IMG/VR virus record: IMGVR_UViG_3300038470_000084
Coordinates: 1 to 23,430 of that record
Source: a virus
Reading direction: 5' to 3' (one strand)
DNA length: 23,430 nucleotides
The number at the start of each line of letters is the position of its first letter. Position 1 is the stretch's first letter. The notes beneath the pieces were generated by a model. The model was given only the letters and a program-made list of their open reading frames with translations. It was not told where the DNA came from and did not search any database. This document shows positions 1-6,526 of the stretch, piece after piece. The position numbers were made by a program, and so were the translations under genes.

Positions 1-15
1 TATTGCAATGCACAA

Positions 16-37
16 CCGGCGCGCCGGATCGCGATCC
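16..37. repeat. Two overlapping palindromes upstream of the NADH dehydrogenase gene
   Basis: CCGGCGCGCCGG (16-27) and GGATCGCGATCC (26-37) are perfect 12-base palindromes sharing two bases, 23 bases upstream of the ndh start codon. They could be an operator, or the stem of a terminator for a gene left of the window. Short GC palindromes are common in such genomes, so the assignment is weak. Confidence 0.3.
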
Positions 38-60
38 GCCGGTCTGCCGATCGAGGAGGA

Positions 61-1386
61 ATGCGCTTGATCCCCGACAAGAAGACCCAGATCGTCATCG
101 TCGGGGGCGGCGCCGCCGGCCTCGAACTCGCGCGCAAGCTCGGCGCCCGCTATGGCCGCAAGCGGCATGACATCATCCTGATCGATCGCAACCGCACCCA
201 TATCTGGAAGCCTCTGTTGCACGAGGTCGCGACCGGATCGCTCGACGCCAGCCTGGACGAGGTCGGCTATCGCAGCCACTGCCATCGCTGGGGCTATCGC
301 TATCTCTATGGCACCTTGCAGGGCATCGACCGGGCCGCGCGGCGGGTCCATATCGCGCCGGTGTTCGATCCTAAGGGGCGTGAGGTGGTGAGCGCCCATT
401 CGGTGCGTTACGACTATCTGGTGCTGGCCTATGGATCGGTCACCAATGATTTCGGGACGCCGGGCGTCGCCGACAATTGCCTGTTCCTCGACAGCCGGGC
501 CCAGGCCGACAGCTTTCGCGATCAGTTGCTCGACCATTGCTTGCGCGTATCGCGCGCCATGTCGGCCGATCCCGCGTCGGATGCGCGGGTGCGGATCGCG
601 ATCGTCGGCGGTGGCGCCACCGGGGTCGAACTGGCGGCGGAACTCTATAATGCCGCCGATGCGCTGGGCTATTATGGACTGGAGGTGTTCGACCGCCAGC
701 GGCTCGACGTCACCCTGCTGGAGGCGGGACCACGCATCCTGCCGGCCTTGCCCGACCGACTGGCCGACGCCGCGCGCGAGGAACTGGAGGTGCTGGGCGT
801 CAAGGTGCGCGCCGGCGTCGCCGTGACCGCCTCCACGCCTGAGGGGATGGAGACGAAGGATGGCGGCTTCGTCCCCGCCGATCTTCAGGTCTGGGCCGCC
901 GGGGTCAAGGCGGCGGCGATCCGCGACGGCCTGGATGGGCTGGAACTGTCCCGCGCCGGGCAGGTGATCGTGCGCCCGACGCTACAGAGCCTGGCCGACG
1001 ACCGCGTCTTCGCGATGGGCGATTGCGCCTCCTACACGCCACAGGGCGCTGATCGGCCGATCCCGCCGCGCGCGCAGGCCGCGCATCAGATGGCCGACAC
1101 GGTGTTCGCCAATCTCGGCCGACTGATGGCTGATCGCCCGCTCAAGACCTTTGTCTACAAGGATCATGGCTCGCTGGTGTCGCTCAGCCGCTATTCGACG
1201 GTCGGATCGCTGATGGGCAAGCTGGTCGGCGGGCGCATGGCGGTGGAAGGGCGGCTGGCCCGCTTCGTCTATATGTCGCTCTATCGCATGCATCTGCTCG
1301 CCGTTCACGGCAACATACGCGGCCCCGCGCTGATCCTGGTCAGCCATATCAACCGCTTCGTGCGCCCCCGCCTCAAGCTGCATTGA
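61..1386 (+). CDS. ndh: Type II NADH dehydrogenase (NDH-2, FAD-dependent NADH:quinone oxidoreductase)
   Basis: NDH-2 enzymes oxidise NADH and pass electrons through FAD to membrane quinone without pumping protons. The 441-aa length fits the family. The N-terminal FAD-binding Rossmann motif IVGGGAAG is at about residues 13-20, the second (NADH) Rossmann motif IVGGGATG at about 181-188, and the second FAD motif with AMGDC at about 318-322. The C-terminal 70 residues are basic and hydrophobic, as expected for the membrane-anchoring part. The start is supported by a GAGGAGGA purine run directly upstream. It is the only clearly chromosomal metabolic gene here, on the opposite strand to the recombinase that follows, so I read it as the host flank of the prophage. 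It seems complete, so integration lies downstream of it. Other members of the pyridine nucleotide-disulphide oxidoreductase family are possible, but NDH-2 is the best match. Confidence 0.88.
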   Translation: MRLIPDKKTQIVIVGGGAAGLELARKLGARYGRKRHDIILIDRNRTHIWKPLLHEVATGSLDASLDEVGYRSHCHRWGYRYLYGTLQGIDRAARRVHIAPVFDPKGREVVSAHSVRYDYLVLAYGSVTNDFGTPGVADNCLFLDSRAQADSFRDQLLDHCLRVSRAMSADPASDARVRIAIVGGGATGVELAAELYNAADALGYYGLEVFDRQRLDVTLLEAGPRILPALPDRLADAAREELEVLGVKVRAGVAVTASTPEGMETKDGGFVPADLQVWAAGVKAAAIRDGLDGLELSRAGQVIVRPTLQSLADDRVFAMGDCASYTPQGADRPIPPRAQAAHQMADTVFANLGRLMADRPLKTFVYKDHGSLVSLSRYSTVGSLMGKLVGGRMAVEGRLARFVYMSLYRMHLLAVHGNIRGPALILVSHINRFVRPRLKLH

Positions 1387-1564
1387 GGCGCCGGGCGGCT
1401 GCGGCGGCAAGCGACAGGGGCATCGCCACAGAATTGCTGCGATCAAGTTGAGACGGGCGGCTGTCTGCGCCCTGGTCTGTCGCTTGAAAGCGCCCCCAAG
1501 GGCCATTTTCTATGTCTTGGAAATGGTGGCGGAGGAACGCGTTGGACGGGAAGATACCTGTCTT
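1387..1564. other. Probable left host-prophage junction (attL region)
   Basis: This 178-base gap separates the end of ndh from the end of the recombinase gene. Large serine recombinases usually sit next to their attachment site, so attL is expected here or close by. It holds a perfect 10-base inverted repeat CAAGCGACAG (1408-1417) / CTGTCGCTTG (1477-1486) and a direct repeat CGGGCGGCTG near 1391 and 1454. The crossover cannot be fixed without the right junction. No convincing gene is seen. Confidence 0.4.
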
Positions 1565-3121
1565 TCACTTTGCTAGGTTGATGATGTTGGCCATGTGGCC
1601 GGTGAGTTGAATCTCGACGCCGCGCCCCGTCTTGTTTGGGATCAGTGTGAGGGTGTCTATGAGTTCGCGGATGGCGGAGGCGGCGCGTTCGCGGGCGGCT
1701 CCTTCGGTTGCCAATGCGTCATCCAGTTGTGCGATATAGATGCGGTAGCGATCGGCCAGGTCGTCGGGCAACGCGATCGGTGCAGCATCGTCCAGCGCTT
1801 TCAACTGATGTTCTGCGTCTGCCAGGTCAGCGCGGGCGGTGCGCAGGCGGTCTTTGACCTCCTGGAACTCGCCAGCACCATCAGCGATCGCGTCCACAAG
1901 GCGCGAAATCCTGCCGCGCAGGTCAGCGGCTTTGCGCTCGAGCGGGGCGCGATTTGCGGTGGCTTCCGCAAGGCGCTTGCGGATGCCGACATTATATCGC
2001 TCGACAAACAACTGAATAGCGTCGGGATTGAGCAGGATTTGCTTTAGCTGCCCCATCGTGCGCTGCTCATAGAGCGCGGTCGAGATGGTGCGCGTATTCG
2101 AGCAGGCCTGTTTGTTCTTGGCAGTCGAACAGCCCCATTTTGCCGGACTGATGACGGTCCATGTGCCGCCGCAAACCCCGCATTTTCCGAGGCCGGACAG
2201 CAGCCTTTTCGGGTGTCGCTTCTTTGTCCTGATTTCCCCATCGAACGCGGCGTAATGGGCCTCGATCGCCGCCCATTGCGCGTCTGAGACAATGCGCAGA
2301 TGGGGCACGTCGACGAAACGCCATTCGCTGACCGGGTTGACGCGAGCGACATAACGGCGCGTCTTGGGATGATAGGCGCGGCGGGTTCGGCCGTAGACCA
2401 TCACACCGCGATAGAGATTATTGCGGAGAATGCCGTTGGCCCGAATACGATCGCCATGGATGACATTCGTTGCCCATAATTTGCCGCTGGGCGAGGGTAT
2501 GCCTTCTTCGTTGAGGGCCTTCACGATCGCGCGGCTGGAGACCCCGGCCAGTGTCTCATCGAAGATACGGCGAACGATCGCCGCCTCTTCTTCATTCACC
2601 TGGAGGATGCCGCGAACGATTTCGCCATCTTCGCCGATTTTCTTGACCACGTTATAGCCGTAAGCGAGGCCGCCGGCATTGAAGCCGCGTCCGTGCTGTC
2701 CGCGTTGCCCGCGCCGAATGCGATCCGCCAGATCCTTTAGGAAGCGGGAGTCCATCAGCCCCTTGATGGTGCCGGTAATTTCGTCGACATGGCCATCAGC
2801 GAGGGTGAAGAGCCGTGCGCCGAAATGCTCCAAATGTTCGCGGACTGCATGGGCGTCGCCGCTGTGACGCGCAATGCGGTCGGTGGCTTCCGCCAAGACC
2901 TGATCGACATCGCCGCGCTCCACACGGTTGAGCATCGCATTGAGTCCAGGGCGCTGCATTTCACCAATGCCCGCGCGGCCGCTGATCTCTTCGTCGGCGA
3001 ATGTGTCGATAATGGTCCATCCTTCGCGATCAGCGCGCTCGCGCAGCGACGCGATCTGATCGACAGTGGACAGGGCATTTTGCAGTTCGCTGGAATATCG
3101 GGCGTAGAGGATCGTGCGCAT
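1565..3121 (-). CDS. Large serine recombinase (phage integrase)
   Basis: The 518-aa protein has large-serine-recombinase architecture. An N-terminal resolvase domain (about 1-140) starts with YARYSS; Ser10 after Arg8 is the expected nucleophile, and EISGRAG and DRIARHSGD are conserved catalytic-domain segments. The recombinase domain follows (about 150-300, with GLAYGYNVV and IFDETLAGVSSRAIVKALNE). Next is a zinc ribbon (CGVCGG, then two more Cys about 11 and 20 residues on) and a long charged coiled coil (about 375-450), which in such enzymes controls synapsis and excision. It would integrate and excise the prophage at attP/attB without replication. It is the last gene of the leftward early operon; the upstream small ORF stops three bases before its ATG and no good Shine-Dalgarno is seen, so translation may be coupled. 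P2 itself uses a tyrosine integrase, so this is a module swap. Confidence 0.93.
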   Translation of the reverse strand: MRTILYARYSSELQNALSTVDQIASLRERADREGWTIIDTFADEEISGRAGIGEMQRPGLNAMLNRVERGDVDQVLAEATDRIARHSGDAHAVREHLEHFGARLFTLADGHVDEITGTIKGLMDSRFLKDLADRIRRGQRGQHGRGFNAGGLAYGYNVVKKIGEDGEIVRGILQVNEEEAAIVRRIFDETLAGVSSRAIVKALNEEGIPSPSGKLWATNVIHGDRIRANGILRNNLYRGVMVYGRTRRAYHPKTRRYVARVNPVSEWRFVDVPHLRIVSDAQWAAIEAHYAAFDGEIRTKKRHPKRLLSGLGKCGVCGGTWTVISPAKWGCSTAKNKQACSNTRTISTALYEQRTMGQLKQILLNPDAIQLFVERYNVGIRKRLAEATANRAPLERKAADLRGRISRLVDAIADGAGEFQEVKDRLRTARADLADAEHQLKALDDAAPIALPDDLADRYRIYIAQLDDALATEGAARERAASAIRELIDTLTLIPNKTGRGVEIQLTGHMANIINLAK

Positions 3122-3124
3122 CGT

Positions 3125-3274
3125 CTATTTTATGTCTTTGCTGTGCGGTGCAGTGGTGGATTTGCGGCGGGCGCGCGCTGTGAACATGGCCAATTGGCGG
3201 CCCTGGCCGGGATGGGTGCGATCAAGCTGACGGCATGCCATGCAGTCGCAAAAGCCCGATCCCGATCGGTTCAT
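3125..3274 (-). CDS. Small Cys-containing protein directly upstream of the recombinase
   Basis: A 49-aa ORF beginning MNRSGSGFCDCMACRQL. It has three Cys in CDCMAC near the N-terminus and a basic, Ser/Thr-rich C-terminus (TARARRKSTT). Its TAG stop lies three bases before the recombinase ATG, in the order and spacing of a co-translated pair. I do not recognise a family. It could be a small DNA- or protein-binding factor. Because it sits beside a serine integrase it is one candidate for the recombination directionality factor, though known factors of this kind share no common sequence. Support is mainly positional. Confidence 0.45.
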   Translation of the reverse strand: MNRSGSGFCDCMACRQLDRTHPGQGRQLAMFTARARRKSTTAPHSKDIK

Positions 3275-3296
3275 TTGGCCGCTGCGCGGAGCAAGA

Positions 3297-3458
3297 TCAC
3301 GGCATCCTCCATTGCTGAGGGATTGAGCCGTTCGTCAGGGTGGCGGCGCTGTGGCGGCCGCAGTTGACGGTGCCGCACCGAGGGCAGGAGGTGCGCGTCA
3401 AGCGCAGGGGGATTACCTGCACGACCTGGACGGGGTGAGCGCGGCGAAGAATGGTCAT
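3297..3458 (-). CDS. Small zinc-binding-like protein
   Basis: A 53-aa ORF starting MTILRRAHPV, with CPRCGTVNCGRH at residues 25-36: a compact CxxC plus CxxxH arrangement that looks like a half zinc ribbon. The start is five bases after the stop of the previous small ORF and is preceded by AGGG. The same frame is open further upstream to 3644, but that extension is low-complexity Pro/Arg/Ser overlapping the previous ORF in another frame, so the internal ATG is preferred. Function is unknown; nucleic-acid binding is the usual role of such folds, and a phage accessory regulator or recombination factor is possible. Confidence 0.5.
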   Translation of the reverse strand: MTILRRAHPVQVVQVIPLRLTRTSCPRCGTVNCGRHSAATLTNGSIPQQWRMP

Positions 3459-3463
3459 CGGCG

Positions 3464-3619
3464 TCAATTCCCTATGTTCGCCTGGCGCGAAGGTACAGGA
3501 AGAGGGACGGTGGCGCGCAGGCGGGCGATGTCGCGATCGACCATGAGGTCGGCGAGGGCTTCGACGATGCGCGCGATGGCGGGATCGAGGGGGCGGTGCT
3601 GTCCCATAGGACGGTTCAT
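3464..3619 (-). CDS. Small hypothetical phage protein
   Basis: A 51-aa ORF, MNRPMGQHRPLDPAIARIVE and on, with an alpha-helical core (PAIARIVEALADLMVDRDIARL) and an AAAAAGG-like ribosome site just before the ATG. It follows gapR by 93 bases, which contain a hairpin, and runs into the next small ORF with a five-base gap. No family is recognised. The even, non-repetitive amino-acid use, the ribosome site and the spacing support it as real. A helical DNA-binding or recombinase-accessory role is speculative. Confidence 0.5.
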   Translation of the reverse strand: MNRPMGQHRPLDPAIARIVEALADLMVDRDIARLRATVPLPVPSRQANIGN

Positions 3620-3667
3620 CCTTTTTCGAACTGGGCGGGATCAATCGGGGGGCATCGGGAGAGAAGG

Positions 3668-3696
3668 CCTCTCCATATGCAGGGCAGATGGAGAGG
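3668..3696. terminator. Inverted repeat after gapR (possible weak terminator)
   Basis: CCTCTCCAT (3668-3676) and ATGGAGAGG (3688-3696) form a perfect 9-base stem with an 11-base loop, 17 bases beyond the gapR stop on the minus strand. No T-run follows on either strand, so it may be an attenuator or an RNA-stabilising hairpin between gapR and the recombinase group. Confidence 0.35.
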
Positions 3697-3712
3697 TGAT
3701 CGGGCCGGCGGG

Positions 3713-3955
3713 CTATTCCATGCCCAGCGCGGACAGATAGGTCTGGAGAATGGCCTCCATTTCCTGCCGATCATGGAGCGGCATCTTTCGCAGGGCGATG
3801 ATCTGCCGCATGATCTTGGGATCATATCCGGTGGCCTTGCCCTCCAGATAGACGTCCTTGATGTCGTCGCTGAGGCCCTTCTTCTCTTCCTCCAGGCGCT
3901 CGATGCGCTCGATCAGGAGGCGCAGCTGATCCGCCGCGACGTTGCCGGTGCTCAT
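3713..3955 (-). CDS. gapR: GapR family DNA-binding protein (DUF2312)
   Basis: An 80-aa protein of the DUF2312/UPF0335 family, whose Caulobacter member GapR is a nucleoid-associated protein that binds overtwisted AT-rich DNA and helps topoisomerases ahead of moving polymerases. Family features are plain: the coiled-coil start [17 protein letters not shown], then [19 protein letters not shown], then [12 protein letters not shown] and a C-terminal helix. I chose the ATG at 3955, with AAGGGG eight bases upstream, over an in-frame TTG at 3961, which is too close to that site. It lies three bases after the stop of the 30-aa membrane ORF. A phage-borne copy may act on phage DNA topology during replication or rival the host protein; both are inference. 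Confidence 0.88.
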   Translation of the reverse strand: MSTGNVAADQLRLLIERIERLEEEKKGLSDDIKDVYLEGKATGYDPKIMRQIIALRKMPLHDRQEMEAILQTYLSALGME

Positions 3956-3957
3956 GT

Positions 3958-4050
3958 TCAATTCCCCTTCTGGTTGGTCAGTGCCCAGGCGATGATGAAG
4001 GGCATGACGAGGATGGTGGCGATGATGAGGAGCAGCTTGACCAGGCGCAT
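3958..4050 (-). CDS. 30-residue single-pass membrane peptide
   Basis: The ORF encodes [20 protein letters not shown], then [10 protein letters not shown] and a stop: a short basic N-terminus, one hydrophobic helix covering most of the chain and a polar C-terminus. Its ATG overlaps the stop of the upstream HTH gene by one base (TGATG), and it ends just before gapR, so it looks translationally coupled. It has the form of a small phage membrane protein, for example an exclusion, signalling or lysis-timing peptide, but no family is recognised. It is too short for many gene finders. Confidence 0.5.
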   Translation of the reverse strand: MRLVKLLLIIATILVMPFIIAWALTNQKGN

Positions 4051-4439
4051 CACTGGCCGGTGACCTGCTCGCAGCGGGTGCAAATGGCGTCGTCGGTGCG
4101 CGACCAGGTGATCAGGCCACCGCAGCCGTCAGGCTGATCGGTGTGGGCATCCCAGCCGCAGCGCTGGCACAGGCGCGGATGTTGAAGCGGCGGAAGGTCG
4201 GCCAACTGGCGATAGACGCTCGCGCTGAACGGCATGGCCTGGTCCAGTGCGGCGATCTGCTGGAAGCGCAGGCCGTGGGTTTCGATAGCGCGCAAGTGGC
4301 GCTCATAGACTTTGCCGCCAAGCGCGGTGGCCAGTTGTTCGACGGACAGACCAGCGGCGTTGCGTCGCATGGCGACATAATCCCAGGGCTGGATTACGGG
4401 CGTGGCCGGCGCGGCGTGCAGAAGATTGGCGTGGCGCAT
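4050..4439 (-). CDS. HTH-like protein with C-terminal zinc finger
   Basis: A 129-aa protein. Residues about 20-55 ([20 protein letters not shown]) resemble the first helices of an Xre-type helix-turn-helix. Cys91, Cys94, Cys106, Cys120 and Cys123 (CQRC, CGG, CTRC) look like a zinc ribbon. AGGAGC about seven bases before the ATG is a good ribosome site. It lies between the Ogr-like gene, 105 bases away, and the overlapping 30-aa membrane ORF. Such fusions suggest a phage transcription regulator. I do not recognise a named family, and a structural role for the zinc site is equally possible. Confidence 0.7.
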   Translation of the reverse strand: MRHANLLHAAPATPVIQPWDYVAMRRNAAGLSVEQLATALGGKVYERHLRAIETHGLRFQQIAALDQAMPFSASVYRQLADLPPLQHPRLCQRCGWDAHTDQPDGCGGLITWSRTDDAICTRCEQVTGQ

Positions 4440-4544
4440 GATCGAAGCTCCTGATTGTCAGGCAAAGAGAGGGCGTTGCCGGCAGCGGGGGGATGCCGGA
4501 TGGATCAAATCTGGTGCGGAAAGCTGGCCCTGCGGCCGGGCGGC

Positions 4545-4880
4545 TTAGCTGGTCAGCATGTCGGCGTTCGGCTCGCTGGGCGGATCATCGTCATTGGCGG
4601 CACGATCATTGGCGGCGGCGCGCCAGGTCGTCATCGGCAGCGTTTCAAGCGGCTTGGGCCAGCGGGAGGCGCGAACGGTGCGCAGCGCGGAAATGCCCAC
4701 CACAAATTCATGACCGCAGTCGCGGATATCGCGGCAATGATAGTAGACCTCGCGATAGAGCAGGGTCCGCTTGCCGATCTGTCGGGCGAAGGCGCGCTGC
4801 CCGCAGCAAGGGCAATCCACCGATGCCATGCGGGGACGTTCCCCGCTGACGCTTGTTTGTGGCCGCTGGCCCTTGCTCAT
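4545..4880 (-). CDS. ogr: Ogr/Delta-like zinc-finger late transcription activator
   Basis: Ogr of P2 and Delta of P4 are small zinc proteins that bind upstream of late promoters and contact RNA polymerase to switch on morphogenesis genes. This 111-aa protein has the core: CPCCGQRA (Cys23, Cys26) and, after about 22 residues, YYHCRDIRDCGHEFV (Cys49, Cys55), then a basic region ending in RWPKP. The C-terminal tail is acidic (NDDDPPSEP). Its ATG overlaps the CII-like gene stop as ATGA. An internal ATG at 4829 would remove 17 extra N-terminal residues relative to P2 Ogr; just before it is an inverted repeat CGGGGA-CGT-TCCCCG (4831-4845) that could affect its use. In P2, ogr follows gene D; here it sits inside the early operon. 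Confidence 0.78.
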   Translation of the reverse strand: MSKGQRPQTSVSGERPRMASVDCPCCGQRAFARQIGKRTLLYREVYYHCRDIRDCGHEFVVGISALRTVRASRWPKPLETLPMTTWRAAANDRAANDDDPPSEPNADMLTS

Positions 4881-5368
4881 GTGCGTACCCCCGCATTGTC
4901 CGCGCCGGCGCCATTGCCGGGCAGGAATGATCTGAGCCGGCCCAGAAGGCGGGTCAGGCGGACGCCGGCTTCCTCTGTTTCGGCGATGGCGCGGTGCACG
5001 GCGGTGGGTGACGCGCCAGGCTGAATGATCTGGATGCTGGCACCGATGGCGTCAGCGGTTTCACGTGATACGGCGGCGATGTCATCGCCCAAGGCAGCAT
5101 GACAGGCCATCGCGGGTGCGAGGGCGACGTCGAGTTGGCGCGCATAGCTTTCGAGGATCGGAGCGAAGCCGCCGCCAGCCTCAATGAAGGCGCGATCGAG
5201 CGCGATCGCTTGATCAAGGGTGGGCGTGCCCTTCTTGTCGCTTTCGCTCCAATGCCGCAGCGTACGATTGGCGCGGCGCGTAATGCGCGCAGCAGCATCC
5301 CATCCCACGAGGCAAATAGCCGTGGTGATGGCAAGCGAGAAGGAGAGGGGGGCGCGAACCTTGGTCAT
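4877..5368 (-). CDS. CII-like phage regulatory protein
   Basis: A 163-aa protein. The N-terminal part (about 10-65) reads as a helical DNA-binding domain: SLAITTAICLVGWDAAARIT, then RTLRHWSESDKKGTPTLDQA, then helices ending in GGGFAPI. This pattern, in which a helix-turn-helix is followed by a W-S-D segment and a long helix, resembles the phage CII/CP76 regulators. The rest is helical (IAAVSRETADAIGASIQIIQ) and could oligomerise. The ATG overlaps the previous stop by one base and its own stop overlaps the ogr start, so this is a tight coupled series. It probably acts on early or lysogenic promoters; the family call is by eye. Confidence 0.6.
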   Translation of the reverse strand: MTKVRAPLSFSLAITTAICLVGWDAAARITRRANRTLRHWSESDKKGTPTLDQAIALDRAFIEAGGGFAPILESYARQLDVALAPAMACHAALGDDIAAVSRETADAIGASIQIIQPGASPTAVHRAIAETEEAGVRLTRLLGRLRSFLPGNGAGADNAGVRT

Positions 5369-5541
5369 CAGGCGCCAGCTCGACCCATGGCCGTCATTGC
5401 CAGCAAGGTGCCGTAAGCGCCGCCGATGAACAGAAGATATTGGCTAAGGCTATAGGCGCTGCGCAGGCGCTCGATCCCGGTTTTGGGGCGCTCCAGAGGT
5501 GTCCGGTTGCGGCGGGGCGGGAGTTTGATGATCGTCTTCAT
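5368..5541 (-). CDS. 57-residue single-TM protein
   Basis: A 57-aa ORF with a basic N-terminal half (MKTIIKLPPRRNRTPLERPK) and a hydrophobic C-terminal helix (YLLFIGGAYGTLLAMTAMG), so it probably sits in the inner membrane with its N-terminus inside. It overlaps the CII-like gene by one base (TGATG) and follows the Cro-like gene by 73 bases. GGAG lies about 11 bases before the ATG. No family is recognised. Its place between two regulators in the early operon would fit an exclusion peptide or a membrane-tethered regulator, which is speculation. Confidence 0.5.
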   Translation of the reverse strand: MKTIIKLPPRRNRTPLERPKTGIERLRSAYSLSQYLLFIGGAYGTLLAMTAMGRAGA

Positions 5542-5614
5542 TCCGTTCTTGCTCCATACAAGGGCGGTCCGATCAGGCGGGTGGCGTAGCCCGCCCGGTC
5601 AATTTCCTGAAAAT

Positions 5615-5917
5615 CTAGATCTTCCGTTCGGCCGTTTCTGCGGGTTGCGATTCGCTCGACCGATCGCAAAAGACGCGCTTGCCAGGCGGCGGTAGATCGG
5701 TGTGTGCGGCATGCGGCCGACCCAAGGGGAAAACGACATGTTCAGCGGTGATCGGCAGGCCCAACTTCAAGCCAACGGCCAGCACATGGGGCTGCTTTTC
5801 AGCCGGTATGCGGCCGACGCGCTTCCATGCAGCTACATTCGAAGGATGTTCGCAGAGTTCGCGCGCCATAGGGCGGACGCCTCCAAACATATCGAAAATG
5901 GTCGTACGATGTTCCAT
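5615..5917 (-). CDS. Cro-like HTH protein (carph-isopro/YdaS type)
   Basis: A 100-aa protein whose first 65 residues form a compact HTH: TIFDMFGGVRPMARELCEHP, then SNVAAWKRVGRIPAEKQPHV and a helix ending LGLPITAEHV. The GG-x-R-x-MA-x-E-L, W-x-x-x-G-R-IP-x pattern is that of Cro/YdaS-like phage repressors. The last 35 residues are low-complexity and charged. It is the first gene of the leftward early operon and diverges from the repressor-like gene at 6002, with three dyads between. It is therefore the likely Cro counterpart, shutting off the repressor promoter on induction. The exact family is inferred. Confidence 0.72.
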   Translation of the reverse strand: MEHRTTIFDMFGGVRPMARELCEHPSNVAAWKRVGRIPAEKQPHVLAVGLKLGLPITAEHVVFPLGRPHAAHTDLPPPGKRVFCDRSSESQPAETAERKI

Positions 5918-6001
5918 GTCGACAGGCGTATAACAATTTTATACGGCGATCAATACGTATTTTGACCGGACGCCGTGTAAAAATTTCGTACAGCTTGGTT
6001 T
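5918..6001. promoter_or_regulatory. Divergent immunity control region with three dyads
   Basis: The 84 AT-rich bases between the Cro-like and repressor-like genes contain GTATAA-N5-TTATAC (5928-5944), the perfect palindrome AATACGTATT (5952-5961) and TGTA-N9-TACA (5976-5992). All three share TA(C/T)-type half-sites, and a further small palindrome TCGTACGA lies inside the Cro-like gene (5902-5909). TTGACC at 5962 could be a -35 for the rightward gene. These are the probable operators where repressor and Cro compete; promoter positions are not certain. Confidence 0.6.
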
Positions 6002-6526
6002 ATGCCTCCCGTCGGACCCAAACTTAAAGAATTGCGTCTACGCGCAAAGCCCGCTCTCTCCCTCAGGAGGATGGCTGACGAACTTGGTATGGGCCATTCG
6101 CGCTATCAGTATTTTGAAGATCCGAACCGTTACAAGAAAGCGGCTTTGCCTATCGATTTGACCCGGTCGGTGGCGGAGGTTTTAGGACGATACGGAGTTG
6201 ATGCCTCTGAGGTCATGACCCTTGCGGGATTGACAGATACAGAGGCCGAGCCCGAAGCCCGCGAGATTGAAGCGCAACGGCCTGCTTTTGTCAGCATCAC
6301 CTTGCCCGTGATCCTACCTAGTGAAGTCGCCCTGCGCGATATGTTCCGCAGCCTGCTCGTTCTGGTTCCCGAGGGTGCAACGAAGGACGAAGCTGCTGCC
6401 ATTCTTGCTCGACGGCTGCCAGCTGGGCTTGCAGCGATCGGCCCTCTCTCGCTCGATCAAGCGACGGTTGCATCGCTTGCAGCCGGTGAAGCTGCTCAAT
6501 CTCCCGCCACAGAGCATCGTGCATAG
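6002..6526 (+). CDS. Phage repressor-like HTH protein
   Basis: A 174-aa protein with an Xre-type N-terminal domain: LKELRLRAKPALSLRRMADE, then LGMGHSRYQYFEDPNRYKK, then helices with LTRSVAEVLGRYGVDASEVM, to about residue 75. The C-terminal 100 residues have no visible S24 peptidase Ser-Lys signature, so RecA-driven self-cleavage is not apparent and induction may work another way. It diverges from the early operon across the dyad-rich control region. No strong ribosome site precedes the ATG, which may be close to the transcript start. Immunity repressor is the likely role by position and fold. Confidence 0.7.
   Translation: MPPVGPKLKELRLRAKPALSLRRMADELGMGHSRYQYFEDPNRYKKAALPIDLTRSVAEVLGRYGVDASEVMTLAGLTDTEAEPEAREIEAQRPAFVSITLPVILPSEVALRDMFRSLLVLVPEGATKDEAAAILARRLPAGLAAIGPLSLDQATVASLAAGEAAQSPATEHRA

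Noticed and set aside
982-1506. 174-codon minus-strand open frame over the end of ndh
   Set aside because: Antisense to the conserved C-terminal part of ndh; His/Arg/Ala-rich, with no recognisable motif.
3666-3680. 14-base match GCATATGGAGAGGC shared (opposite orientation) with 19282-19295
   Set aside because: A few 14-base matches are expected by chance in a window of this length, and the flanks do not match, though both lie in non-coding dyads.
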